DNA from: Chitinibacter sp046530675
GTDB lineage: Bacteria > Pseudomonadota > Gammaproteobacteria > Burkholderiales > Chitinibacteraceae
Length of the DNA stretch: 64,000 nucleotides
Reading direction: 5' to 3'
NCBI RefSeq assembly: GCF_046530675.1
Contig: NZ_CP172558.1
Span: 2,356,001-2,420,000 of the forward strand
The translations under genes were made by a program, and so were the position numbers. Shown here in pieces: positions 29,787-37,618 of this stretch (the stretch's first letter is position 1; every line of letters starts with the position of its first letter). The notes beneath the pieces are model-generated. The model was not told the origin of the DNA, did no database searches, and saw nothing but the letters and a program-made list of their open reading frames with translations.

Positions 29787-31456
29787 GTGGCGAAGACCAG
29801 GCGACCCGACGAATGCGTGCCTTTGGCCGAGCTATAGACAAAGGCGAGGCGGTGTTTGACCTCGTCCCAATCAAGCTGCAATGCAATCGATGCGCCGGGC
29901 GCAATTACCTGCTGAAATTTAAGCGTTTCCATCCGGCTAAATTGGCCCGTGATCGGGAAGTATTGCTGCGCCAGTTGTGCCGCCCAATGAATTTGCGTCA
30001 CGCCGGGCAAAATTGGCGCGCCGGGGAAATGTCCGGCAAAGTAGGGTAGCTCGGCGCTGACGTGCAATTGCAGTGTGCGGCGATTGCCTGCGCTGCTGAT
30101 GGCCAATACTTCGGGTAAGCGCTCGTTAAATAGCGCCAACAGCGCTGCATGTGGGATTTTGCCCTGTGTATTGACCGGCAAGGCTGCGACAAAGCGCCAG
30201 CGGCGCGGCAGAGCGATACGTTCGATTTTGCCGTGCAACTGTTTTTTGAGTAAGGCTACGAAACCCGCCTTGCCCAGTTGCGCGTGCAGCGCCGCGCCAG
30301 CTTCGTTAAGCACCAGCACAGCATTGAGGCTTTGCCGCCCGTTTTCATCGACGGCAAATACGGCTGCTTCGTCGACTTCGGGCAAATGTTGCAGTGCCTG
30401 CTCGACAGTGGCGAGCGCAATCCGTTTTTCTTCGATTTTGGCGATGCGGTCGAGTCGGCCGAGTAGCGTAAAACTGCCATCGGCGGCGATATTCGCTGCA
30501 TCGTCCATGATATGCCATTCATGATCGGGCAAGTGCGCAGAACGGATTTCGAGCGCGCCTGATTCATGGCCACGCAACTCGACATCGGGGAGTGGCTGCC
30601 AGTCTGCGGATTCCTCAATAGATTGCTGCCGCCACGCGACGCCGCCGGTTTCGGATGAACCAAAAATCTCGTTGATGGCCAAGCCGCTGTGCGCAGAAAT
30701 CCGCGCAGCAACTTCGGTGGCTAAGACGCCCGCCGATGAAAACAGCGCCGAGAGTTGCGGTTTGATTTCAGTCCAGGGCAGATGATTGCCGAGGCGTTTG
30801 TAATGCGCCGGACTGGCGACCCAGCAGACTTTGCGAGCGTTTTGTGACAGCGCAAACAATTGTTCTGGGAAAAAAGCCGTTTCAGCAGCGAAAACCCGGC
30901 CAAAGGCGATCGGCCAGATCACGCGAAATAGCAGACCATACAGATGCTGCTGGCTTACGGTTGCCAGAATCAGCGAATCGCTCATCGCTTGACCGAACAG
31001 CGTTTCCAGCGCCTTCACTTCAGCGAGTAGCTGAGCCAGCGTTTTTCGAATGGCTTTGGGCTCGCCGCTCGAACCCGAAGTGTAAATCATCAGCGCGTGC
31101 GTGTCGGGTTTGAGCTTTTGCAAGGCGTAGCAATGACCTGCTGGTGCTGCGACGGTCAGATCAGTAATCAGCAAACCCCAGGCTTCATCGTCCGATAGTC
31201 GCAAAGTACCAGGTGTTGTGTGAATGTGCGCTTCATCGCCTGGCAAATGGACGACTTTGTCCGCTTGCCAGGCGGCAAACAGCGCAACGGCAAACCAGTA
31301 GACGTCGCGGCAGAACAGGCTCAGCTGTGTTTCGCTCTGCGCCGCCAGCGTATGCGCTAGCGCAGCGACGTGCGTGGCAAATTCATCGCTGCGGATGACG
31401 CGGCCATGCTGTAGAGCAAAGTCATAGGGGGTATTGCTGTCTAGCCATTGGTTCAT
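29783..31456 (-). CDS. Fused acyl-AMP ligase / hotdog dehydratase (ApeH-ApeI type)
   Basis: A 557-residue two-domain protein. Residues about 1-425 are an acyl-activating (ANL) enzyme: phosphate loop MIYTSGSSGEPKAIRKT (about 136-152), then NEIFGSSETGGVAWR, and LLGRLDRIAKIEEKRI with the hinge Asp. The C-terminal 110 residues are a FabZ-like hotdog (LPYFAGHFPGAPILPGVTQIHWA) with the catalytic His. The first domain activates the aryl acid (for example 4-coumarate) for loading onto a carrier protein; the second is a 3-hydroxyacyl-ACP dehydratase. The start ATG at 31456 overlaps the membrane-protein stop (ATGA); a longer frame upstream is not used. The two activities are separate proteins in several described clusters. 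Confidence 0.85.
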   Translation of the reverse strand: MNQWLDSNTPYDFALQHGRVIRSDEFATHVAALAHTLAAQSETQLSLFCRDVYWFAVALFAAWQADKVVHLPGDEAHIHTTPGTLRLSDDEAWGLLITDLTVAAPAGHCYALQKLKPDTHALMIYTSGSSGEPKAIRKTLAQLLAEVKALETLFGQAMSDSLILATVSQQHLYGLLFRVIWPIAFGRVFAAETAFFPEQLFALSQNARKVCWVASPAHYKRLGNHLPWTEIKPQLSALFSSAGVLATEVAARISAHSGLAINEIFGSSETGGVAWRQQSIEESADWQPLPDVELRGHESGALEIRSAHLPDHEWHIMDDAANIAADGSFTLLGRLDRIAKIEEKRIALATVEQALQHLPEVDEAAVFAVDENGRQSLNAVLVLNEAGAALHAQLGKAGFVALLKKQLHGKIERIALPRRWRFVAALPVNTQGKIPHAALLALFNERLPEVLAISSAGNRRTLQLHVSAELPYFAGHFPGAPILPGVTQIHWAAQLAQQYFPITGQFSRMETLKFQQVIAPGASIALQLDWDEVKHRLAFVYSSAKGTHSSGRLVFAT

Positions 31457-31477
31457 GATAGTTTCTTGCGAATACGC
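31429..31477. repeat. 49-nt bipartite motif, one mismatch
   Basis: GGGTAT at 31429-31434 and ATACGC at 31472-31477, spanning the ATGA junction between the membrane-protein and ligase genes. Its left 22 nt match those of the site at 38794 with one difference. Confidence 0.6.
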
Positions 31478-32019
31478 TGCCTCAGTATCCATTCGCTCGC
31501 CAGCAACAGCCCCATCAACAGATAGGCAATCAGGCCGTTGTATAAAGTCCAGTTTTCCCAGCTGGCAAAGAGCGCAGTCCACAGCGCAATGCTGCCATTA
31601 ATGAAAAAAAATCCACACCAGACTTGCGTCACGCGCCGCGTATATTGCACGCCAGTGGCGGGTAAGTCCGGTTCGCTTAAACGCGCCAGCCGCTCAATCA
31701 CAGTAGGGCCAGAGCACAGACTGCTGGCAAACACGCCCAGCATTGCGCCATTGATCAACACCGGATAAAAACGCAAATAGTCGGGTACGTTTTGGACATA
31801 GAGTATTGCCGCCAAGGCCAATATTATTGTAACTTGCAGCAACATACCCTGCTTTGCGGTAAAAAAACGAATCGCCGCCATCAGCACTAAAATCAGTGCA
31901 AAAGAACGCGTTGACCAGTGCCCCAGCGAGAAATAAACCAGCAGCGGATAGACCGCGCTCAATAGCACGCCGATCAGCGTCAGCAGGGTTTTAGTTTTGC
32001 TGCAGTTTATAGACGGCAT
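31453..32019 (-). CDS. Small multi-helix membrane protein of the aryl polyene cluster (COG4648-like)
   Basis: A 188-residue inner-membrane protein with about six predicted helices (for example LLTLIGVLLSAVYPLLVYF, ILALAAILYVQNV, WCGFFFINGSIALWTALFA and NGLIAYLLMGLLLASEWIL) and a basic C-terminal tail. I chose the ATG at 32017-32019; a TTG one codon earlier is in frame. It overlaps the preceding ACP gene by 29 bases. Proteins of this type, described as predicted membrane proteins, recur in aryl polyene clusters, possibly as a scaffold for the membrane steps. Biochemical function unknown. Confidence 0.75.
   Translation of the reverse strand: MPSINCSKTKTLLTLIGVLLSAVYPLLVYFSLGHWSTRSFALILVLMAAIRFFTAKQGMLLQVTIILALAAILYVQNVPDYLRFYPVLINGAMLGVFASSLCSGPTVIERLARLSEPDLPATGVQYTRRVTQVWCGFFFINGSIALWTALFASWENWTLYNGLIAYLLMGLLLASEWILRQRIRKKLS
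31801..31849. repeat. 49-nt bipartite motif, one mismatch
   Basis: GAGTAT at 31801-31806 and ATACCC at 31844-31849, inside the membrane-protein gene. Confidence 0.6.
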
Positions 32020-32254
32020 CAACGACGTCCTGCACGCTACGCACTTGCTTGAAGTCTTCGGGGCTGATTTTTTTGCCGACCAGTGTTTTTAGCTCCGCAG
32101 CCATATCGACTGCGTCAATGCTGTCGATTTCCAGGTCGGTATAAAGCTGGGCATCGGGTGTGATACGCGCTGGGTCGATTTCAAATAGTTCGGCGATAAT
32201 GCGCACGATTTCGTCGTGTAGGGCGGTTTTTTCCATTTCTGCTAACTCTGTCAT
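31991..32254 (-). CDS. Acyl carrier protein of the aryl polyene pathway (second)
   Basis: An 87-residue acidic carrier protein. The phosphopantetheine attachment Ser is in LEIDSIDAVDMAAEL (DSI motif), within a four-helix ACP pattern (IVRIIAELFEIDPARITPDAQLYTDLEIDSID). With the ACP encoded just upstream it corresponds to the ApeE/ApeF pair of characterised clusters; which is which I cannot tell. It carries the growing polyene or the starter unit as a thioester. Confidence 0.9.
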   Translation of the reverse strand: MTELAEMEKTALHDEIVRIIAELFEIDPARITPDAQLYTDLEIDSIDAVDMAAELKTLVGKKISPEDFKQVRSVQDVVDAVYKLQQN

Positions 32255-32260
32255 GGTCGT

Positions 32261-32524
32261 TTATTGCTTGCCTTGCGAGCTGACCAGCTCGGACAAAGCG
32301 CGGATCGAAGCGAAATGCTTGTGGTTTTCAGCCGTATCGCTTTGCAGTTTGATGCCATAGCGTTTTTGCAAGCCAACGCCCAGCTCCAGTGCATCAATCG
32401 AATCGAGCCCCAGTCCGTCGCTAAATAGCGCTGAATCGGTATCAATATCGTCGATGCTCAGGTCTTCCAGCTTGAGCGTGTCGATGACAAATTGTTTGAT
32501 TTCATTAATCAGCGTGTGATCCAC
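32261..32524 (-). CDS. Acyl carrier protein of the aryl polyene pathway (first)
   Basis: An 87-residue acidic carrier protein with the attachment Ser in GLGLDSIDALELGVGLQKRYGIKL. It is 6 nt upstream of the second ACP gene and overlaps the preceding acyltransferase gene by 20 bases. Together the two ACPs would hold the aryl starter and the extending chain. One of the ApeE/ApeF pair by position. Confidence 0.9.
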   Translation of the reverse strand: MDHTLINEIKQFVIDTLKLEDLSIDDIDTDSALFSDGLGLDSIDALELGVGLQKRYGIKLQSDTAENHKHFASIRALSELVSSQGKQ

Positions 32525-33284
32525 GATTTAATTCCTGCGTATAAAAGTCGGTGAGGTCGGCATTCAGACGGCGCGCCGCAATCGGATCGCTGCTGGCGTT
32601 GCGGTAAGGCGCAAGCTCAATGTCATTACAAACGCGTAATGTCATCACAAAGCGACGGGGCGGAATCTTGTACCACTTTTCACTTTTGGTCAAAGTGGTC
32701 GGCGTGACGGTAATGACGACCGGCGTGAGGATCTTGGCACCCTTGATCGCAATGGTTGCTGCGCCACGATGCAACATTAAGGGCTGCCCCGGCGTGGTGC
32801 GCGTTCCTTCGGGGAAAATAATCAGGCAATCACCACCTTGTAGTGCGGTCACACCACTTTCTATCATTTGCTCGCTACTGTTGTTCGGGATAAAACCCGC
32901 CGCCGATACGGGGCCGACCATGCACGGATTGCGCCACAGGCTAGCTTTCACAATGCAATTGGGCTCGGTGATGTGCGCCATCATAAAAACGACATCGAGC
33001 AGCGAGGGGTGATTGGCAACGACGAGCTGCCCCGCATGGCCTAATTTTTCCTGTCCATCGATACGCCATTCCATAATGCCGAGCAAGCGCATCCAGCGCA
33101 GAAACAGCAAGAATACATGATGGATAATACGGCGGGCTTGTATTTGTCTGCGCTTGCTTGGCGTTGCTGCATTGAGTATGGGGAAAAACAAACCCAGTAA
33201 TGCGCCGCCAATACCGAAGCTGCTAAAGGCAATCGCGGTGCCGACAAGGCGAGCTATCCGGTCAAGTTGTCGGGAGCAATTCAT
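32505..33284 (-). CDS. PlsC-like 1-acyl-glycerol-3-phosphate acyltransferase of the aryl polyene cluster
   Basis: A 259-residue membrane acyltransferase. An N-terminal helix (IAFSSFGIGGALLGLFFPIL) is followed by the catalytic NHPSLLD (the HX4D motif as H-P-S-L-L-D) and the acceptor-binding IIFPEGTRT. I chose the ATG at 33282-33284, which overlaps the chain-length-factor stop as ATGA, matching the other junctions; an in-frame ATG 12 nt upstream would add four residues. It probably attaches the acyl chain to a glycerol- or sugar-phosphate acceptor (inference). Confidence 0.87.
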   Translation of the reverse strand: MNCSRQLDRIARLVGTAIAFSSFGIGGALLGLFFPILNAATPSKRRQIQARRIIHHVFLLFLRWMRLLGIMEWRIDGQEKLGHAGQLVVANHPSLLDVVFMMAHITEPNCIVKASLWRNPCMVGPVSAAGFIPNNSSEQMIESGVTALQGGDCLIIFPEGTRTTPGQPLMLHRGAATIAIKGAKILTPVVITVTPTTLTKSEKWYKIPPRRFVMTLRVCNDIELAPYRNASSDPIAARRLNADLTDFYTQELNRGSHAD

Positions 33285-33955
33285 CGACGTTGCCATTCCC
33301 AGTTGTTCCGTTCGCCGATAGTGATCAGCGCATCTGAATCCGAATGCCACCAGGCATTGAATGCCAATGCTGGATGGACTGATGCTGTGGTATGAGCTAT
33401 GGCGGTGAGCTGAAGATTGGGCGTGTCAGCGGTGATCACGCAGGCCAGCGCAAAAGGTTCGTCATCTATTTTCATGCGATCAGTCTGGAAACAATCGGGC
33501 AACGCTTCATCAGCCACAATCACCAGAACGGGCTGACTTGGGTGATCGGCGAGGAGCGTTGCGGCTTCGAGCAGAGCCATCGGGAGTGAATCAAGGCCGG
33601 CAGCGATGGCGCTGCATTCGCCGGTTTGTTGCTCGAAAATTGACCATAGGCCTTGGCTGGCATTATGAACCGAATGGCTAAATGCAGCGGGTGAGAGTGG
33701 CTCGCCCTGCGCCAGTGCTTTGAGCATATCGACAGTCTGTTGTATTTCTCCGTGGCGGGAGGCAAATACACACTGCATTGTTTGCTCTGCTGGCTGGCTT
33801 GAGTGAGCCAGTTGCAAGCAATTTTTTGTTAAAGGTGAAAGGCGCCGACGTTGTAATGCAGGGATAAAGTCCAGGTTGGGCGCACTCTGCACATGAGGTT
33901 GCCAAAGGGCTAGGCTCGCCAGATGCAAGGAAATAGACCAGAAAGTGGACTGCAT
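33281..33955 (-). CDS. apeC: Beta-ketoacyl synthase-like chain-length factor of the aryl polyene pathway (ApeC-like)
   Basis: A 224-residue protein resembling the N-terminal half of a ketosynthase (SHSVHNASQGLWSIFEQQTGECSAIAAGLDSLPMALLEAATLLADHPSQPVLVIVADEALPD). The active-site Cys is absent: the segment equivalent to TACSSS reads SAIAAGLDS. It is about half the size of a ketosynthase and would pair with the intact ApeO-like enzyme. First gene of the 17-gene operon. The ATG at 33953-33955 is chosen; a TTG four codons upstream (33967) is an alternative. Function as chain-length factor is known from studied homologues; here it is inferred. Confidence 0.85.
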   Translation of the reverse strand: MQSTFWSISLHLASLALWQPHVQSAPNLDFIPALQRRRLSPLTKNCLQLAHSSQPAEQTMQCVFASRHGEIQQTVDMLKALAQGEPLSPAAFSHSVHNASQGLWSIFEQQTGECSAIAAGLDSLPMALLEAATLLADHPSQPVLVIVADEALPDCFQTDRMKIDDEPFALACVITADTPNLQLTAIAHTTASVHPALAFNAWWHSDSDALITIGERNNWEWQRR

Positions 33956-34187
33956 ATTAAATGACAAACCTGCGGATAAAAGTTAACTTTGTCGCTAAAA
34001 ATCTTGTAATTTTTTGTTTTAAGCTGCACGAGTTGGTCAATTTTGCCATAATCCAGCCTCAAACAGCAGGGGATTGGCTATTTTTTTGATGGTGATTAAA
34101 AAGTAGTTTTGCTCTGAGGCTGAAGCAGTGCTAAGGCATGCTGCTGCATAATACATTCATTGTGTTAATTTAATTAGCGAGAAAAAA
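33956..34187. other. Divergent intergenic region upstream of the aryl polyene operon
   Basis: 232 nt, AT-rich, between the minus-strand pigment operon and the small exported protein gene. It must hold the operon promoter, but I could not single out a confident -35/-10 pair. Confidence 0.5.
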
Positions 34188-34610
34188 ATGAAAAAACTAT
34201 TCGGAATTATTTTGATTTGTGCAGGATTGGCGACGGGTAATAATGTGTATGCTCGTCAAAATCCCATGTTGCAGCCAGAACGTGTGTTGTTTGTTGCGGA
34301 CGCGAAACAAGCACTGAGTAAGGAACGAGTGGGTGCGATGATTGTGCAGGCGGCAAACCGTTTTAATTGGACTGTAATCGGGAATGATCCGGGAAAAATA
34401 ACATTGAAGTATGACAAGGGAAATGGAAAACACATGGTGAAAATCAGTGTTGATTATGATGATAAAGGCTTTCAAATAAAATATGTAGATAGCTTTAATA
34501 TGAATTATGAATCAAACGATGGCAATCCTGAAATTCACCCGAATTACAATCGCTGGATTGCTAATTTAAGTAAAGAAATCAGCAATTTACAGTTTGCTGT
34601 TCAACCTTGA
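34188..34610 (+). CDS. Small exported protein of unknown function
   Basis: A 140-residue protein with a clear signal peptide (MKKLFGIILICAGLATGNNVYA). The mature part has an alpha/beta pattern (QALSKERVGAMIVQAANRFNWTVIGNDPGKITLKYDKGNGKHMVKISVDYDDKGFQIKYVDSFNMNY), ending NLSKEISNLQFAVQP. It is AT-rich and sits alone between the pigment operon and tmk. The fold, a short helix followed by beta strands, looks like the periplasmic domains of many proteobacterial orphan proteins. Function unknown. Confidence 0.65.
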   Translation: MKKLFGIILICAGLATGNNVYARQNPMLQPERVLFVADAKQALSKERVGAMIVQAANRFNWTVIGNDPGKITLKYDKGNGKHMVKISVDYDDKGFQIKYVDSFNMNYESNDGNPEIHPNYNRWIANLSKEISNLQFAVQP

Positions 34611-34758
34611 TGTTTTGATGATCAAGTCAATTTGGCTGTTCAATGCCATTCCTACTGACGATGGCGAGCGAACACCGCATTGGTGCAGATGAGGTCGTTG
34701 ACCTTGTGTCGCCGGCTTGTGAGACAATTACCCCATCTTTCTATTTGCTTGGTGTCGC

Positions 34759-35385
34759 ATGCTGCGTGGTCGCTTCATTTCAGTTGAAGGTATTGATGGT
34801 GCAGGAAAAAGCACCCAGCTGACCTGGCTCGTTCAATATTTGCAATCTCGGCAGTTGGTGTTGCGGCAAACCCGTGAGCCGGGTGGGACTGCTCTGGGTG
34901 AAAAGTTGCGAGTTTTGTTACTCAATGACGAAATGCATCTGGATACCGAAGCCTTGTTGATGTTTGCTGCACGCAACGAACACCTGCAACAGGTAATTCT
35001 GCCTGCTTTGGCACAAGGGGAATGGGTGCTGTGTGATCGTTTTACTGATGCGACTTATGCCTACCAGTGCGGCGGCCGTGGCCTAGCTGTTGAGCGTTTT
35101 GCCACACTGGAACAATGGGTGCAAGGTCGCGAGCATGGCTTGATCGAGCCTGATCTGACGTTGATTTTTGATGTCCCGCTGGAAGTCAGTCAGGCCAGAA
35201 TGGCCGGAACCCGGGTGCTGGATCGGTTTGAGCGTGAACAGGCCGACTTTCATTCACGAGTACGTGCTGCTTATTTGCAGCGTGCCGCACAAAATCCGCA
35301 GCGCATCCGGGTGATTGATGCCAGTCGTAGTCTTGAGCTGATTCAAACTGAGCTGGCGCAACTGATGGATGAGTTTCTCGTATGA
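34759..35385 (+). CDS. tmk: Thymidylate kinase
   Basis: A 208-residue cytoplasmic kinase that phosphorylates dTMP to dTDP. P-loop GIDGAGKST (residues 11-19), the dTMP-binding TREPGGTALGEKLR, the DRF motif in LCDRFTDATYAYQ and the LID region RMAGTRVLDRFEREQADFHSRVR are all present. The stop overlaps the holB start by ATGA. tmk-holB-pilZ-tatD is a conserved order in proteobacteria. Confidence 0.97.
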   Translation: MLRGRFISVEGIDGAGKSTQLTWLVQYLQSRQLVLRQTREPGGTALGEKLRVLLLNDEMHLDTEALLMFAARNEHLQQVILPALAQGEWVLCDRFTDATYAYQCGGRGLAVERFATLEQWVQGREHGLIEPDLTLIFDVPLEVSQARMAGTRVLDRFEREQADFHSRVRAAYLQRAAQNPQRIRVIDASRSLELIQTELAQLMDEFLV

Positions 35386-36404
35386 CGATTCCCTATCCCT
35401 GGCTGGAAAACCCCTGGCATGAATTGATGCGCGAGAAGGAAAAGCTGCCACATGCCTTGCTGTTTACCGGTGAGGCTGGCATTGGTAAGCTGGCGCTGGC
35501 GCAATATCTGGCGCAATTTTTACTGTGCGAATCGGATGCAAAAACGACTCAACCGTGTGGACTTTGCGATGCGTGTCGCTGGTTTATCGCCGGCAACCAT
35601 CCTGATTATCGCCTGTTGCAGCCAGCAGATGCGGAAGATAGCGTCGAAGAGAGCGATGTAGCGAAAAAGCCTAAGAAGAAATCATCGGTCATCGGGGTCG
35701 AGGATATTCGTGATCTGAGTGATTTTGTCAATCTGAGTGCTCACCGTGGCGGAATCCGTGTCACCATTGTGGCGCCTGCCGAAGCGATGAATACTTCCGC
35801 TGCGAATGCTTTTCTGAAAACCTTGGAAGAACCGCCAGCCGGTGCCGTGTTTATTCTGGTCTCCGATCACTGGCGACGTTTGCTCCCGACGATACGCAGC
35901 CGATGCCGGGTTTTCCCGTTGACGATTCCTGATCATAAAACGGCAATGCACTGGCTGGAAACTCAGTTTGTGGTCAACCCCGTCCTGCATTTGGCGCATG
36001 TGGGCGGGGCGCCATTGGCGGCAGCCGAGGATGCTGCAGCCGAATGGTTGCCGGTGCGTAGCGCAATGCTGGAAAAAATCGCCGAACCCGCTACTTTGAA
36101 CGTATTGACCCTTGCTGCAGAGCTGGAAAAAGCCAAACTTGATACGAGCTTGATCATTGAATGGTTACAGAAATGGGTTTATGACGTAATCAGTTTGGGT
36201 ATGACAGGCATTATTCGCTATTATCCTGATTGGAAAGATGCGCTTGAGCGTGTAGCTCCCCGCGCCCATTTGCTCTTCAATTTACTCAATGAATTAAATG
36301 AAGCTCAGCGATTGGCGTACCATCCCCTGAATCAGCGGCTTGTGCTGGAAAGTTTATTTTTTGGATATCTTGATGCGCTACGCGGTCAGGATCGCCGAGG
36401 TTGA
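35382..36404 (+). CDS. holB: DNA polymerase III subunit delta'
   Basis: A 340-residue subunit of the clamp loader that helps place the sliding clamp on DNA. The AAA+-like nucleotide-fold region includes HALLFTGEAGIGKLALAQYLAQFLL. Four clustered Cys (CES...CGLCDAC) form the zinc-binding site. SAANAFLKTLEEPPAGAVFILVSD and LLPTIRSRCRVF are the sensor and delta' motifs. As usual for delta', the P-loop is degenerate (GEAGIGKL). ATG overlaps tmk. Confidence 0.95.
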   Translation: MTIPYPWLENPWHELMREKEKLPHALLFTGEAGIGKLALAQYLAQFLLCESDAKTTQPCGLCDACRWFIAGNHPDYRLLQPADAEDSVEESDVAKKPKKKSSVIGVEDIRDLSDFVNLSAHRGGIRVTIVAPAEAMNTSAANAFLKTLEEPPAGAVFILVSDHWRRLLPTIRSRCRVFPLTIPDHKTAMHWLETQFVVNPVLHLAHVGGAPLAAAEDAAAEWLPVRSAMLEKIAEPATLNVLTLAAELEKAKLDTSLIIEWLQKWVYDVISLGMTGIIRYYPDWKDALERVAPRAHLLFNLLNELNEAQRLAYHPLNQRLVLESLFFGYLDALRGQDRRG

Positions 36405-36409
36405 TTGTT

Positions 36410-36778
36410 ATGAGTCAAGATTTAGTCCGTGCCCCCACGTCGCGCCCCGGAGTTTTGTCGCTCAATATCAAGGAAAAAGCAGCTTTATACGCATCGTATA
36501 TGCCGTTTATCAAAGGTGGTGGCATTTTTATTCCGACGAACAAGGCTTATAACCTGGGCGATGAAGTTTTTATGCTGCTCTCTTTGCTGGATGACCCTGC
36601 CAAAATTGCCGTGTCGGGCAACGTGGTCTGGATTACGCCGCCGGGAGCGCAAAATAGTCACCAGCAGGGCATCGGCGTGCAATTTTCGGCCAATGAGGCG
36701 GGTAAGCAGGCCATGCTGAAAATTGAAAATCTCCTGGGAGGCTATTTGCAATCTGGGCGTACCACGCACACGATGTAA
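36410..36778 (+). CDS. pilZ: Type IV pilus PilZ-domain protein
   Basis: A 122-residue PilZ-domain protein of the type IV pilus kind, required in other species for pilus assembly. ATG 36410 is used; a TTG nine bases upstream is in frame. The region KEKAALYASYMPFIKGGGIFIPTNKAYNLGDEVFMLLSLLDDPAKIAVSGNVVWITPPGAQNSHQQGIGVQF matches the family. It lacks the RxxxR c-di-GMP motif, as pilus PilZ proteins do. It follows holB by 5 nt; a terminator follows. Confidence 0.92.
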   Translation: MSQDLVRAPTSRPGVLSLNIKEKAALYASYMPFIKGGGIFIPTNKAYNLGDEVFMLLSLLDDPAKIAVSGNVVWITPPGAQNSHQQGIGVQFSANEAGKQAMLKIENLLGGYLQSGRTTHTM

Positions 36779-36801
36779 ATTCGAGTATGATTGTCAGGAA
36801 G

Positions 36802-36827
36802 GCCGCACCGGCTGGTGCGGCTTTTTT
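36802..36827 (+). terminator. Rho-independent terminator after pilZ
   Basis: GCCGCACC-GGCT-GGTGCGGC followed by TTTTTT. Confidence 0.88.
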
Positions 36828-36844
36828 ACGTTTGGATATTTGCC

Positions 36845-37618
36845 ATGAAGTTTGTCGATTCGCACTGCCACATCAATTTTCCCGACCTTGCCAATGATAT
36901 TGACGGCTTGTTAAGCCGCATGGCGGATAATCAGGTTAGTCACGCCTTGTGCGTCGCTGTTAACCTACCCGAGTTGCCCAGCGTGCTTGAGCTGGCTGGC
37001 GCGCACGACAATATTTTTGCTTCGGTTGGCGTTCATCCCGATTACGAAGATACGCCCGAGCCTAGCGTGGCACAGTTGGTCGAATTAGCGAAAACACCCA
37101 AAGTGGTCGCAATTGGCGAAACGGGTCTCGATTATTTCCGCCTGACTGGCGATCTGGAATGGCAACGCGAACGTTTTCGTACGCATATCCGTGCAGCACG
37201 CGAATCGGGTTTGCCGCTGATTATTCATACGCGCGCTTCGTCGGAAGACACGATACGCATCATGCGCGAAGAACGCGCCGACGAAGTTGGCGGCGTGATG
37301 CACTGTTTTACCGAAAGCTGGGAAGTCGCGCAGCAGGCGATGGAGTTGGGTTTTTATATTTCGCTCTCCGGCATCGTGACCTTTAAAAAAGCCGAAGAGC
37401 TCAAAGACGTCGCGCGCAAAATGCCGCTTGATCGGCTGCTGATTGAAACCGATTCGCCGTATCTGGCACCGATGCCACATCGCGGCAAGCAAAATCAGCC
37501 TGCCTGGGTGCGGCATGTCGCCGAGCATATTGCCGAACTGAAAGGCATTGCACTGGAAGAGGTCGCTGCTGCAACAACGGCCAATTTCTTCCGTCTTTTT
37601 GCGAGAGCAGCGCAATGA
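36845..37618 (+). CDS. tatD: TatD-family metal-dependent DNase
   Basis: A 257-residue TIM-barrel hydrolase. ATG 36845 gives MKFVDSHCHINFPDL, with the metal-binding HCH; VGVHPDYEDT, IGETGLDY, PLIIHTRASSEDT, GVMHCFTES and LLIETDSPYLAPMPHRGKQNQP follow. It starts after the terminator hairpin; the in-frame extension upstream lies inside that hairpin and is not coding. Its stop overlaps the next gene (ATGA). TatD enzymes act on DNA or on small substrates; the exact one is open. Confidence 0.93.
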   Translation: MKFVDSHCHINFPDLANDIDGLLSRMADNQVSHALCVAVNLPELPSVLELAGAHDNIFASVGVHPDYEDTPEPSVAQLVELAKTPKVVAIGETGLDYFRLTGDLEWQRERFRTHIRAARESGLPLIIHTRASSEDTIRIMREERADEVGGVMHCFTESWEVAQQAMELGFYISLSGIVTFKKAEELKDVARKMPLDRLLIETDSPYLAPMPHRGKQNQPAWVRHVAEHIAELKGIALEEVAAATTANFFRLFARAAQ

